Assembly (NCBI RefSeq): GCF_004136315.1
Contig: NZ_CP029562.1
Coordinates: 124,001 to 188,000 of the forward strand
From: Mesorhizobium sp. Pch-S
GTDB taxonomy: Bacteria; Pseudomonadota; Alphaproteobacteria; Rhizobiales; Rhizobiaceae
Length of the DNA: 64,000 bases
Direction: 5' to 3'
The notes under the pieces were generated by a model, which was given only the letters and a program-made list of their open reading frames with translations, had not been told where the DNA came from and ran no database searches. The position numbers were made by a program, and so were the translations under genes. Positions 16,801 to 26,147 of the stretch are shown here, piece after piece. The first letter of the stretch is position 1, and the number at the start of each line of letters is the position of its first letter.

Positions 16801-17499
16801 GTGCCCGAAAACGGACGCTTTTCGAGACACCAGTTATCGGTCATAGTCCTGTTCATGCGCATTCATGGGCCAGCCGGCTTAGCAACATCGCGCCTCCGTT
16901 CCGCCTCGGGCCTGTTGTGGCCGGCGGCCATCCTCGGCTTTCTCCTGTTAGTCTCTCCGGGCCAGGCTCAAAAGAAACAAAAGGTTTGGGAAAGCGGAGC
17001 TTATTCCTTTTCCGACGAGCTCGGTGGTTTCCGCATCAGGGGTGTCTCCGGCAAGGGCACGCGCGCGGATCCGATTGTCATTGACGAGGAATTCAGCTCC
17101 GCAACGCCGGTGACGCTGACGATCCGCACCATCAAGCCGATCCAGCCCTTCGACAGCACGGGCGACTATGCCAGCGGCATCATCTATATGCGCATCAACG
17201 TGCTCAACAGCAGCGGCCATGCCTGGGTGGAATTCCAGTTCGAACTGCAGGAGATTCTCGACCAGCCAAGCGTGTTCGGCGACGGCCTCTCCTTCGATCA
17301 GCGCAACAAGACACCGGAAAACATAGGGTCATCGAACTTTGCGACCTTCGACCGCAATTTCGAACCCTACGACCGGTTGCTGTTCACCAAGGGCAAGGTC
17401 GATCCGCTGGAAACAGCGGAGTTCGAATTCCTGATCACCGATTACACGCCGCGCTGGACCTTCTATCTGATGCAGGATCCGCGTATTCCATCGAGCTAG
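16801..17499 (+). CDS. Conserved exported protein of unknown function
   Basis: The protein has 232 residues from the first ATG at 16801, or 214 from the ATG at 16855. After a basic stretch there is a hydrophobic segment (LLWPAAILGFLLLVSPGQAQ) that looks like a signal peptide cut after GQA. The mature part is a likely beta-sandwich: KKQKVWESGAYSFSDELGGF, a conserved-looking VTLTIRTIKPIQPFD strand and AWVEFQFELQEILDQPSVFG. No cysteines or catalytic motif stand out. It is divergent from ETF-QO, and the dyad at 16770 might affect it too. I do not recognise the family. Confidence 0.7.
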   Translation: MPENGRFSRHQLSVIVLFMRIHGPAGLATSRLRSASGLLWPAAILGFLLLVSPGQAQKKQKVWESGAYSFSDELGGFRIRGVSGKGTRADPIVIDEEFSSATPVTLTIRTIKPIQPFDSTGDYASGIIYMRINVLNSSGHAWVEFQFELQEILDQPSVFGDGLSFDQRNKTPENIGSSNFATFDRNFEPYDRLLFTKGKVDPLETAEFEFLITDYTPRWTFYLMQDPRIPSS

Positions 17500-17579
17500 C
17501 GTGCTTTCGGGCCGAAGATCACCGAAGCATTGGCGCCTCCAGGCTTGAAAATCCTGCGCCATCGGAAGATGGTGCGGCG

Positions 17580-18452
17580 ATGAATGCCCCCTCACCCCAA
17601 AACCAGCCGGCGCTGCACGAACTGCTGGCCTTCTATCTGGAGGCTGGTGTCGACGAAGCGTTGACCGAAGAGCCGGTAGACCGCTTTGCCGAGATGGCGC
17701 AGATACGAAGCGCGTCGGCTTCAACCTCGGCTCCCGGACCATCCTCGGATCGACGTCCTCAAACCGGCGGCGCTTTTGCAGAAAGCAGTTCCACCAATCC
17801 GGCGACTGCCCAGCGTGCTCCATTTACCGCTGCGGTGCCGGACGAGGCTCAGGTGCAACTCGCGCGCCAGCTTGCGAGTCAAGCCTCCAACCTGGACGAG
17901 TTGCGCGAAGCGATGGCTGGCTTCGACGGCTGCAACCTGAAATTCACCGCCAAGAATCTCGTCTTCGCCGACGGCAGTCCAGACGCCTCACTGATGCTGG
18001 TCGGCGAAGCGCCGGGCCGCGACGAGGATCTCGAAGGGTTGCCTTTCGTCGGCCGCTCCGGTCGGCTGCTCGACCGGATGCTGGCAGCGATCGGCCTCGA
18101 CCGCAAATCTGCCTACATCGCCAACGTCATCCCGTGGCGGCCACCGGGAAACCGTACGCCTACCCCGCACGAGACCGAAATCTGCCGGCCGTTCATCGAG
18201 CGGCAGATTGAGCTCGTCAATCCGAAGGTCCTGGTCAATCTCGGCGGACCTTCAGCAAAAACCCTGCTCAACACCACCGAGGGTATTCTGAGATTGCGCG
18301 GCAACTGGCGTGCGCATACGACAGCCAGCGGCATCGCGATACCGGCGATGCCGACATTGCACCCCGCCTATCTGCTGCGCACGCCTGCACACAAGCGGCT
18401 GGCCTGGCGCGATTTCGTCGAAGTGAAAATGAAACTGCGCTCACTCTCGTGA
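17580..18452 (+). CDS. Uracil-DNA glycosylase family 4-like protein with incomplete iron-sulfur ligands
   Basis: A 290-residue protein whose C-terminal 180 residues match the family-4/5 uracil-DNA glycosylase fold: MLVGEAPGRDEDLEGLPFVG, then RSGRLLDRMLAAIGL, IPWRPPGNRTPTPHETEICR and the late HPAYLLR. These correspond to the water-activating and uracil-binding motifs of enzymes that excise uracil from DNA. The N-terminal 100 residues are low-complexity and Ala/Ser-rich. Family 4 enzymes usually hold a 4Fe-4S cluster with four cysteines, but this protein has only two (Cys118 and Cys202). The cluster is therefore probably absent or altered, and activity should not be assumed. Confidence 0.85.
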   Translation: MNAPSPQNQPALHELLAFYLEAGVDEALTEEPVDRFAEMAQIRSASASTSAPGPSSDRRPQTGGAFAESSSTNPATAQRAPFTAAVPDEAQVQLARQLASQASNLDELREAMAGFDGCNLKFTAKNLVFADGSPDASLMLVGEAPGRDEDLEGLPFVGRSGRLLDRMLAAIGLDRKSAYIANVIPWRPPGNRTPTPHETEICRPFIERQIELVNPKVLVNLGGPSAKTLLNTTEGILRLRGNWRAHTTASGIAIPAMPTLHPAYLLRTPAHKRLAWRDFVEVKMKLRSLS

Positions 18453-18460
18453 AAGCAAAA

Positions 18461-18489
18461 TCTGCCCGGACAACAGCGAGCCGGGCAGA
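18461..18489. terminator. Hairpin between convergent genes
   Basis: A perfect nine-base inverted repeat (18461-18469 with 18481-18489), loop of 11, lies between the glycosylase gene and the minus-strand membrane protein gene. No long T-run follows, so efficiency is uncertain. Confidence 0.5.
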
Positions 18490-18514
18490 AAGGTCCTTCT
18501 GTCAAAGGTATTCC

Positions 18515-18904
18515 TCAGACAGCCACGCGGCGCAGGCCGACATATTGCAGTTCGGCAAACAGCGCCACTGCAATTGCCTGCGCGCTGACGAAGGCAATGC
18601 CGAGCAGGTTCGGCGCGATGAAACCGGATACCAGCAGGCCGAAACTGGCGATCACCCACGCCGCGTTGATCGCGATGATCTCGAGCAGCATGCCACGCGA
18701 TACCGCCTGTCGGCGTGAAACCGCGAGCACCATCAGCACGAATGGCACCAGAGCGGCGCCCGACCAGAACAAAAGGCTCTGAGGAATTTCCAGCAACGGG
18801 CTCAGCATGTGGGCGCCACCAAGCAGGATAATGGCAGCAGCGCCACTGACGAGTGCATCCAGCAGCAGCACATTGCGGAGGAACGGGGAAACGGAAATCT
18901 GCAT
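18515..18904 (-). CDS. Small four-helix membrane protein
   Basis: A 129-residue integral membrane protein with four hydrophobic helices: VLLLDALVSGAAAIILLGGA, SLLFWSGAALVPFVLMVLAV, MLLEIIAINAAWVIASFGLL and LLGIAFVSAQAIAVALFAEL. Loops are short and there is no signal peptide beyond helix 1. It is divergent from an XRE/MmyB-type regulator across about 200 bases, a layout that often marks regulator and target. No functional motif is visible; a small transport or stress role is speculative. Confidence 0.75.
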   Translation of the reverse strand: MQISVSPFLRNVLLLDALVSGAAAIILLGGAHMLSPLLEIPQSLLFWSGAALVPFVLMVLAVSRRQAVSRGMLLEIIAINAAWVIASFGLLVSGFIAPNLLGIAFVSAQAIAVALFAELQYVGLRRVAV

Positions 18905-19037
18905 GATCTTTCTCCAGGTTCGTGATGCTGCGGACCGTCCGGCATCTGATGGACAGAGATTGTCAGCCCGGTTCAGCCACCGCGATTACGCGCCAGGTAA
19001 TGGAAATGACTTTTCTCCGATCATAGATTTGCAGCTG

Positions 19038-19065
19038 TCCCGATACGCATCCTCTCCCGATACGC
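19038..19065. promoter_or_regulatory. 11-base direct repeat before the XRE regulator
   Basis: TCCCGATACGC occurs at 19038-19048 and 19055-19065, a 17-base period, about 40 bases upstream of the regulator start. Spaced direct repeats next to a divergent regulator gene are a reasonable operator candidate. Unproven. Confidence 0.35.
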
Positions 19066-19105
19066 GAAGGGCAGCCGATCTCTCGTTTCACCAGACAGGA
19101 TTTTC

Positions 19106-19924
19106 ATGAGCGCCCCCCAGACCTCCGCCGGTACCCTGCTCCGCGAATGGCGCACGCGCCGACGCATGAGCCAGCTCGATCTCGCCATGGAGGCCGAGAT
19201 CTCGCAGCGGCATCTGAGCTTCGTTGAAAGTGGCCGAGCCATGCCGTCGCGCGAGATGGTGCTACGGCTTTCGGAGCAGCTTTCAGTACCGCTCAGGCAG
19301 CGCAATCAGATCCTTCTTGCCGCCGGCTTTGCGCCTTCCTTCGGCGAACGCTCGCTGAACGATCCAGACCTCGCTCCAGCAATGGAAGCCGTGAAGCTGG
19401 TGTTGAAAGGACATGAACCGTTTCCCGCGCTCGCCGTCGACCGGCACTGGAACCTCGTTGCCGCCAATGACGCTCTTGCGCCAATGCTTGCCGGCGTCAG
19501 CGACCCGTCGCTGCTGCAGGCGCCGGTCAATGTGTTGCGGCTCAGCCTGCATCCGAAGGGCGTCGCCCCCAACATCGCCAATCTCGCAGAATGGCGCGCG
19601 CATCTCCTGGAACGGCTGAAACAACAGGTCGAAGCCTCCGGCGATCCTGTCCTGGAAGCGCTCGAGGAAGAACTGCGGGCCTACCCAGTCCACTCGAGCA
19701 CGAGGCCGCCGAAGCCGGAAACCAATGCAATCGTTCATCCCTTGCGCATGCGGCTTGGTGACAGCGTGTTGTCCTTCATCAGCACGACCACGGTGTTCGG
19801 CACACCGCTCGACGTCACACTCTCCGAACTTGCGATCGAAACCTTCTTCCCGGCCGACGAAGAAACACGGCAGGCTTTGACCCGCCTCGCGCTAGAGCGG
19901 ACGAAAGCTGCGGGACAGGCCTGA
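19106..19924 (+). CDS. XRE-type helix-turn-helix regulator with MmyB-like C-terminal domain
   Basis: The 272-residue protein has an N-terminal XRE helix-turn-helix (TLLREWRTRRRMSQLDLAME followed by AEISQRHLSFVESGRAMPSR, residues 10-50). The rest matches the MmyB-type ligand-binding domain (HEPFPALAVDRHWNLVAAND; NVLRLSLHPKGVAPNIANLA; near the end VFGTPLDVTLSELAIETFFP). Proteins of this type bind small ligands, with fatty acids suggested for some members. It is divergent from the membrane protein gene at 18515-18904, its most likely target. The ATG at 19106 lies at the start of the homology. Confidence 0.9.
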   Translation: MSAPQTSAGTLLREWRTRRRMSQLDLAMEAEISQRHLSFVESGRAMPSREMVLRLSEQLSVPLRQRNQILLAAGFAPSFGERSLNDPDLAPAMEAVKLVLKGHEPFPALAVDRHWNLVAANDALAPMLAGVSDPSLLQAPVNVLRLSLHPKGVAPNIANLAEWRAHLLERLKQQVEASGDPVLEALEEELRAYPVHSSTRPPKPETNAIVHPLRMRLGDSVLSFISTTTVFGTPLDVTLSELAIETFFPADEETRQALTRLALERTKAAGQA

Positions 19925-20872
19925 TCAGCCGGATGGTTGCGAAGCCTTTCGTGCCGATGCCCGCTCGAGACCGAGCTGCCGTTCGCGCCAGATGATGAAA
20001 AGGCCGGCGGCAACCACGATAGCCCCTCCCACCAGCATGTGAAGCGTCGGCACATCGCCAAAGGCGAGATAGCCGACGACGATGCCGAGCAGCATTGAGG
20101 TGTATTCGAACGGTGCCACGACCGAAGCTTCGGCGTGGCGATAGGCGGAGGTCATCAGGATCTGTCCAAGCCCCCCGCAGAAGCCGGCCAGGATAAGCAG
20201 CACGACCTGTCTTGTCGCCAGCGCCTGCCAGCCGAACGGAATGGTCAGCAAGGCAAGGATGCTCGCCGTCAGCGAGAACCACAGAACGATGGTTGCCGTG
20301 CGCTCGCTATGCACGAGGCTTCGCACCAGAAGCATGGCGACCGCCGAGATCGCCGCTGCGATGAATGCCGCGATCACGCCCAGCACCTCCTGGTCACCAA
20401 GGGCAGCGCCCGAACGCAGCAAGGTGAGCGTCGGCCAGGAAATGATGATGACGCCGATTAGACCGACGATGACAGCGCCCCAGCGATAGATGCGGATGGT
20501 CTCGCGCAGGAAGATGGCGCTGAACACCACGACCAGAAGCGGCTGCGCATAGTTCAGCGTGATCGCCTCCGGGAGCGGCAGGCGCGTCAGCGCGAAGAAG
20601 CCGAACCCCATGGCGCAGACCCCCACCACGCCACGCGCGATGTGGTTGAGCGGGCGCCTGGTCGAAAAGGCCGTGCGCAGTTCGCGCCGAAAACCGAGGA
20701 AGACCAGGATCGGGAAGATGGCGAAGAAGGAGCGATAGAAAACGATCTGGCCGGCAGGCAGCTCGCCGGCGGCCTTGATCAGCGACGACATCGCCACAAA
20801 CACCGAAACCGACAGGATCTTCAGCGAGATGCCGACCAGCGTGCGCGGCTGGACGGAAGATGCATTTGACAT
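19925..20872 (-). CDS. EamA/DMT-family transporter
   Basis: A 315-residue membrane protein with ten predicted helices in two EamA repeats (LVGISLKILSVSVFVAMSSL to EAITLNYAQPLLVVVFSAIF; then EVLGVIAAFIAAAISAVAML to VAPFEYTSMLLGIVVGYLAF). Members export metabolites or drugs across the inner membrane. The ATG at 20872 overlaps the TGA of the upstream dehydrogenase gene by one base (TGATG), so translation is coupled; a GTG one codon earlier is possible. The C-terminus is basic (RERQLGLERASARKASQ). The cargo is unknown; the coupling hints at the dehydrogenase product or substrate. Confidence 0.9.
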   Translation of the reverse strand: MSNASSVQPRTLVGISLKILSVSVFVAMSSLIKAAGELPAGQIVFYRSFFAIFPILVFLGFRRELRTAFSTRRPLNHIARGVVGVCAMGFGFFALTRLPLPEAITLNYAQPLLVVVFSAIFLRETIRIYRWGAVIVGLIGVIIISWPTLTLLRSGAALGDQEVLGVIAAFIAAAISAVAMLLVRSLVHSERTATIVLWFSLTASILALLTIPFGWQALATRQVVLLILAGFCGGLGQILMTSAYRHAEASVVAPFEYTSMLLGIVVGYLAFGDVPTLHMLVGGAIVVAAGLFIIWRERQLGLERASARKASQPSG

Positions 20873-23178
20873 CACTGCATGCCGGCGTCCCGTATCGCCC
20901 CCCAGATGCGCGACGGTGTCGCCGGCATGTCGATATGTTTGATGCCGTAGGCACGATAAAGCGCGTCGGTCACGGCGTTCAGCGCAGCCGGCGTGGCACC
21001 GATCGTCCCGGCCTCGCCCGCCCCCTTTATGCCGAGCGCGTTTGTGGTCGAAGGCACGTTGCGGGTCTCGAAATGGAAGAATGGCACGCTGTCTGCGCGC
21101 GGCATGGCATAGTCCATGAAACTGGCCGACAGCAACTGGCCATCCTCACCATAGACCGTGTCTTCCACCAGTGCCTGGCCGATGCCCTGGACGACACCAC
21201 CATGCACCTGGCCAGCAAGAAGCAGCGGATTCACCGTCGCGCCGAAATCATCGACGATGCAGTAGCGTACGATCTCCGTGCTTCCCGTGTCCGGATCGAT
21301 CTCGACCTCGCAGATGTGCGTGCCATTCGGATAGGTGGCCTCGTCCTGCACGAATTCGCCAAACCCCTTGAGGTCATCCGGCTTTTTCGCCGCCCGGGCA
21401 ATGGCGGCGAAATCCATCACGCGGTCCGTGCCGACGATCCGGGCGACGCCATCCTTGAGCTCGATGTCGGCACTGGCAGCTTCCAGCTCGTCGGCCGCGA
21501 TGCGCCTGATCTTCTCGGCCAGGTCCTCGCCTGCACGCGCCGTGGAAACACCGCCGAGCGGAATGGAGCGCGAACCGCCTGTGCCGCCGCCTGCCTTCAA
21601 TTCATCGGTGTCACCCTGGCGAACGTGAATGCGTTCGATAGGCAAATCGAGCTTTTCGGCCAGCAATTGCGCGTAGGCGGTGGCATGTCCCTGGCCGTTG
21701 GTCTGGGTGCCGATCTTCAACGTCACCGTGCCGTCGCCGTTCAATTCGACATGCGCCGGCTCGGAGCCCGCGAACGCACAAGCTTCGACATAGGTCGCCA
21801 TGCCGATGCCGCGGATCTTCCCGCGCGATTTCGCGTCTTCCAGTCGCGCGGAAAATTGAGTCCATTCAGCCCGTTGCATGGCCTGATTCATGTGGCCTAC
21901 GAACTCCCCCGTATCGTAGAGGCGGCCGGTCTGTGTCCGGTAAGGCATCTGGTCCGGCCGGATGAAGTTCCGACGCCGGATCTCATCAGCGGTCAGGCCC
22001 ATGTCGCGCGCGCAGGCGTCGACCAGCTTTTCGATCAGCAGCGCCGCTTCGGGGCGGCCCGCGCCGCGATAGGCGTCGACAGGCGTGGTGTTGGTGTAGA
22101 CAGCAGTTACGGAGACATCGAGCGCCTGGATGTCGTAAACGCCGGTGGACATCGAAACACCGACGACCGGAATGAACGGTCCGTATTGCGAGATATAGGC
22201 ACCCATGTTGGCGATGAGGTTCACGCGCAGGCCGAGAAAGCGCCCCTCGCTGTCCATCGCCATCTCAGCGACAGTGACATTGTCGCGCCCGTGCGCATCG
22301 GTCAGGAAATGCTCGGTCCGATCCCCGGTCCACTTCACGGGCCGTCCGAGCCGCCTGGCCGCTTCCAGGACCAGCAGATACTCGCGATAGACGAAGGTCT
22401 TGGGTCCGAATCCGCCGCCGACATCCGGCGTGACGACCCGCAGCTCATCCTTGCCTATGCCCAACACGCTGCTGACGATCTTCTGCATCGAATGCACGCC
22501 CTGCGAGCCGGTGGTGAGCACGAAGCGCCCCTCCTGCTGCTTCCATTCGCCGATGGCGGCACGCGCCTCCATGTAGTTGCAGACCAGCCGATTGTTGACG
22601 AAGTCGATGCGCGTAATCCTGGCAGCCTTCGCAAAGGCTGCGTCTGTCCGCTCCGTGTCTCCGATGTGATAGGAAAATGCACGGTTCGAACCGAGTTCCG
22701 GCCAGACCAGCGGTGTTTCCTCGTCGAGCGCCGTCGCCGTCACAGCGGCGGCATTCTGTGTGTCGAAATCGAGTTCGATCAAATCGGCTGCGTCCTGTGC
22801 CTGCTCGCGACTGTCAGCCACGACGAAAGCGATCGCGTCGCCGACATAGCAGACCTCGTCCCGGCACAGGATCGGGATGTCGCGCGTCGGCGCCCGGGTG
22901 CCGTCAGGCTGTGGCTGCATGACCCCGGAGCGCAGGTCGCGAAGATGATCGAGATCAGCTCCGGTAAGAACCAGATGGACACCCGGCGCCGATCGCACGG
23001 CCTCTGTCGAGACGACCGAAAAAAGCGCCTTGGCCACTGGTGAACGAACGACATAGCCGTGCAGCACGCCGTCCGGGCTGATGTCATCGGTGTAGCGTCC
23101 CCGTCCAAGGATGAAGGCATTGTCCTCAACCCGACGGACCGAGGCACCCATCCCGAATTTGGGTGTGACGGCAGACAT
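20872..23178 (-). CDS. Xanthine dehydrogenase/CoxL-family molybdopterin-binding large subunit (orphan)
   Basis: A 768-residue molybdenum hydroxylase large subunit. It begins with the hammerhead domain (MGASVRRVEDNAFILGRGRY) and has the molybdenum-cofactor domain with TPDVGGGFGPKTFVYREYLL. The active-site loop AYRGAGR (residues 369-375) marks the form II CoxL-like group, not form I CO dehydrogenase, which has a cysteine there. Glu722 in KGAGEAGTIGATP is the expected catalytic glutamate. GCGAGGTTGCC supports the start at 23178; the frame extends farther upstream without homology. The usual small (2Fe-2S) and medium (FAD) subunits are not nearby. It oxidises an unknown aldehyde or heterocycle. 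Confidence 0.88.
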   Translation of the reverse strand: MSAVTPKFGMGASVRRVEDNAFILGRGRYTDDISPDGVLHGYVVRSPVAKALFSVVSTEAVRSAPGVHLVLTGADLDHLRDLRSGVMQPQPDGTRAPTRDIPILCRDEVCYVGDAIAFVVADSREQAQDAADLIELDFDTQNAAAVTATALDEETPLVWPELGSNRAFSYHIGDTERTDAAFAKAARITRIDFVNNRLVCNYMEARAAIGEWKQQEGRFVLTTGSQGVHSMQKIVSSVLGIGKDELRVVTPDVGGGFGPKTFVYREYLLVLEAARRLGRPVKWTGDRTEHFLTDAHGRDNVTVAEMAMDSEGRFLGLRVNLIANMGAYISQYGPFIPVVGVSMSTGVYDIQALDVSVTAVYTNTTPVDAYRGAGRPEAALLIEKLVDACARDMGLTADEIRRRNFIRPDQMPYRTQTGRLYDTGEFVGHMNQAMQRAEWTQFSARLEDAKSRGKIRGIGMATYVEACAFAGSEPAHVELNGDGTVTLKIGTQTNGQGHATAYAQLLAEKLDLPIERIHVRQGDTDELKAGGGTGGSRSIPLGGVSTARAGEDLAEKIRRIAADELEAASADIELKDGVARIVGTDRVMDFAAIARAAKKPDDLKGFGEFVQDEATYPNGTHICEVEIDPDTGSTEIVRYCIVDDFGATVNPLLLAGQVHGGVVQGIGQALVEDTVYGEDGQLLSASFMDYAMPRADSVPFFHFETRNVPSTTNALGIKGAGEAGTIGATPAALNAVTDALYRAYGIKHIDMPATPSRIWGAIRDAGMQ

Positions 23179-23331
23179 GGCAACCTCGCAGGGGATCGGT
23201 GAAGGCTGGGAAAGCCTTGGGGATGTGCCGGCAGTTTTGTCGAGGGACGGTTTCGTGTAAAGAGCCGCAACCTCCTTTATCTTATCCCAGCAAATGCCGG
23301 CTACACCGAAATCATCAGGACAAATCGACGG

Positions 23332-25974
23332 ATGCGCACAGATACCGGCCAGGTTTTCAGGCTCGAAGACTATCGCCCCAGCGACTACCTGATCCCCAGG
23401 ACCGAATTGAACTTCTCGCTTTCCAGGGAAGCGACCCGGATCATCGCGACCCTGACCGTCGAACCCCGGCAAGGTGTAACGGCGGGAACCCCGCTGGTGC
23501 TGGATGGTGATGAACTGCGGCTGGCCGGCGTTTCGATCGACGGCAAGCCGCTTGGCGCGGCCGATTATGCCGCGACGGCGGATCAGTTGACCATCCTGAC
23601 GCCGCCGGCAAAGCCGTTTCGACTGACCATCGAGACGGATGTGAACCCGTCGACCAACAGCACACTGATGGGCCTCTACCGTTCCAGCGGCGTCTATTGC
23701 ACGCAATGCGAGGCCGAGGGCTTCCGTCGCATCACCTATTTCCTGGATAGACCGGATATCCTTTCGGTTTACACCGTGCGCATCGAGGCCGATCGCAGCG
23801 AGGCGCCGCTGCTTCTGGCCAACGGCAATCCGGTCGAGCACGGGGATCTCGGTGACGGCAAACACTTCGCCGTCTGGCATGATCCGTTCCCGAAACCGAG
23901 TTACCTGTTCGCGCTTGTCGCCGGCAGCCTTGGCAAAGTGGCCGACGAATTCATCACCCGGTCAGGGCGCAAGGTCGAACTTGGCATCTATGTGGAGCAC
24001 GGCAAGGAAGCGCTGGCCGGCTACGCCATGGACGCCCTCAAACGCTCCATGAAATGGGACGAGGAAAAATTCGGCCGCGAATACGATCTCGATGTCTTCA
24101 ACATCGTCGCCGTCTCCGATTTCAACATGGGCGCGATGGAGAACAAGGGTCTCAACATCTTCAACGACAAATATGTGCTGGCCGACGAACAGACTGCCAC
24201 CGATGCCGACTTCGCCAACATCGAAGCGATCATCGCCCATGAATATTTCCACAATTGGACAGGCAACAGAATCACTTGCCGCGACTGGTTCCAGCTCTGC
24301 CTGAAGGAAGGGCTGACCGTCTATCGCGACCATGAATTCTCGGCGGACGAGCGCTCGCGCCCGGTCAAGCGCATCGCCGAGGTGCGCACGCTGCGCTCCC
24401 ACCAATTCCCGGAAGACCAGGGGCCTCTTGCGCATCCGGTACGACCGCGACGCTACCGCGAGATCAACAATTTCTACACCGCGACTGTCTACGAGAAGGG
24501 CTCGGAAGTGGTGCGCATGATCCGCACCATCCTCGGCGCAGAAACCTTTCGTGCCGGCATGGACCTCTATTTCGAGCGCCATGACGGCGAGGCGGCCACC
24601 ATCGACGATTTCCTCAAGGTCTTCGAGGACGTCTCGGGCCGCGACCTCTCGCAGTTCGCACTGTGGTACCATCAGGCCGGCACGCCACATGTAACCGTCA
24701 GCTCCAGCTACGACCAGGCGGCCCGCGTCTTCACGCTCGAGATCGAACAGTCGCTCGCCCCGACCCCATCGGAAAGCCGCAAGCGGCTGATGCACATACC
24801 GCTGGCATTCGGCCTTGTCGGAGCCAACGGCAAGGATCTTCCCTATGACGGCGTCGAGGGCGCAACGGTAGAAGACGGTGTCATCCACCTTCGCAAGCGA
24901 CATCAATCGGTGCGTTTCACCGGCGTCGCCGAACGGCCGGTGCTTTCATTCAATCGCGGCTTCTCGGCACCAATAACGCTTTCGCTGGAACAGAAGCCGG
25001 AAGACCTGATCTTCCTGGCCGGCAAGGACAGCGATGCCTTCTCGCGTTGGCAAGCCTTCAACACCTTGCTCACCGACGCGCTGATCGCCGGCTTCCGCAA
25101 TGTCCTTGGCGGAAAGCAGCCGGAATTCGGCGAACATCTTCAGACGCTGGCCGGACGCATCGCGGCAGATACGTCGCTGGAACCGGCATTCCGTGCGCTG
25201 GCACTGAGCCTGCCCGGTGAAGCCGATATCGCGCGCGAAATCGGCAAGGGGATCGACCCGGATGCCATCCTGGCAGCGCGCCATGCATGTGCCCAGACGC
25301 TGGCCGTGGCCAATGAGCCAGACTTCAGGCGTCTCTATGGCGAATTGCGCGACAGCGGACCCTTCCTGCCCGACGCCGAGGGCGCGGGCCGCCGCGCGTT
25401 GCGCAACGTGCTGCTCGACTATCTTGCGCTGTTGCCGGGCGGTGCCGATCTCGCCGCCAACCACTTCGAGAAAGCCACCAACATGACCGACAGGGCGGCG
25501 GCTCTGGCTGTCCTGGCTCACCGCCACCCTGATTCCGCTCAGGCCAACAAGGCCTTGAAACAGTTCGAGAAACAGTATTCGGACGACGCGCTGGTGCTGG
25601 ACAAGTGGTTCATCATCCAGGCTGGCGTACCGGGACAGCGTGCGCTCGAAACGGTAAAGGCACTGACCGAGCATCCCGCTTTTTCGATCACCAATCCCAA
25701 CCGCGTCCGCGCGTTGATCGGGACATTCGCAGGCGCCAACCAGACCGGTTTCCACCGCGCCGACGGGGCGGGCTATCGTTTCTTTGCCGACATCGTCCTG
25801 CAGGTCGAAAAGCGCAACCCCCAGGTCGCCGCACGGCTTGCTACCGCCATGCGTTCATGGCGTTCCCTGGAACCCGTACGGCAAGGTCATGCACGTGAGG
25901 CCCTGGTGTCGATCCTCGGCCAGGAGAAGCTCTCGGCGGATCTCAAGGACATTGTCGAGCGCACATTGGCCTGA
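23332..25974 (+). CDS. pepN: Aminopeptidase N (M1 family)
   Basis: This cytosolic zinc aminopeptidase removes N-terminal residues from peptides. Its 880 residues match the bacterial PepN size. The substrate-recognition motif GAMEN is at 267-271 (FNMGAMENKGLNIFN). The zinc site is HEYFHNWTGNR starting at His303, with the third ligand in LKEGLTVYRDHEFSAD. The C-terminal DUF3458 and helical domains fill the remainder. It is divergent from the molybdenum hydroxylase gene across about 150 bases. A GC-rich hairpin without a T-run follows at 25992-26014. Confidence 0.96.
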   Translation: MRTDTGQVFRLEDYRPSDYLIPRTELNFSLSREATRIIATLTVEPRQGVTAGTPLVLDGDELRLAGVSIDGKPLGAADYAATADQLTILTPPAKPFRLTIETDVNPSTNSTLMGLYRSSGVYCTQCEAEGFRRITYFLDRPDILSVYTVRIEADRSEAPLLLANGNPVEHGDLGDGKHFAVWHDPFPKPSYLFALVAGSLGKVADEFITRSGRKVELGIYVEHGKEALAGYAMDALKRSMKWDEEKFGREYDLDVFNIVAVSDFNMGAMENKGLNIFNDKYVLADEQTATDADFANIEAIIAHEYFHNWTGNRITCRDWFQLCLKEGLTVYRDHEFSADERSRPVKRIAEVRTLRSHQFPEDQGPLAHPVRPRRYREINNFYTATVYEKGSEVVRMIRTILGAETFRAGMDLYFERHDGEAATIDDFLKVFEDVSGRDLSQFALWYHQAGTPHVTVSSSYDQAARVFTLEIEQSLAPTPSESRKRLMHIPLAFGLVGANGKDLPYDGVEGATVEDGVIHLRKRHQSVRFTGVAERPVLSFNRGFSAPITLSLEQKPEDLIFLAGKDSDAFSRWQAFNTLLTDALIAGFRNVLGGKQPEFGEHLQTLAGRIAADTSLEPAFRALALSLPGEADIAREIGKGIDPDAILAARHACAQTLAVANEPDFRRLYGELRDSGPFLPDAEGAGRRALRNVLLDYLALLPGGADLAANHFEKATNMTDRAAALAVLAHRHPDSAQANKALKQFEKQYSDDALVLDKWFIIQAGVPGQRALETVKALTEHPAFSITNPNRVRALIGTFAGANQTGFHRADGAGYRFFADIVLQVEKRNPQVAARLATAMRSWRSLEPVRQGHAREALVSILGQEKLSADLKDIVERTLA

Positions 25975-25991
25975 TTGACGGCCAGAACACG

Positions 25992-26014
25992 GGCCGGCGC
26001 TCGAAACGCCGGCC
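25992..26014 (+). terminator. Possible terminator after pepN
   Basis: Eight-base inverted repeat GGCCGGCG/CGCCGGCC with a seven-base loop and only a weak T-tail. Could be a Rho-assisted or incomplete terminator. Confidence 0.4.
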
Positions 26015-26147
26015 GATTTACTGAATCTTCAATCTTTTTTCTCCTCACCCACTGGACAAGGCGAATCACGTTTGATTCTTTAATGACGATTCGGAAGTAC
26101 GGTGTTGCCGGATCATCATCGGGGAAAATTTCGGGGAGAGCCATTCC

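Noticed and set aside
20860..23043. Long plus-strand open frame of 727 codons opposite the molybdenum hydroxylase gene
   Set aside because: It is the antisense shadow of a clearly homologous gene, which is common in GC-rich genomes.
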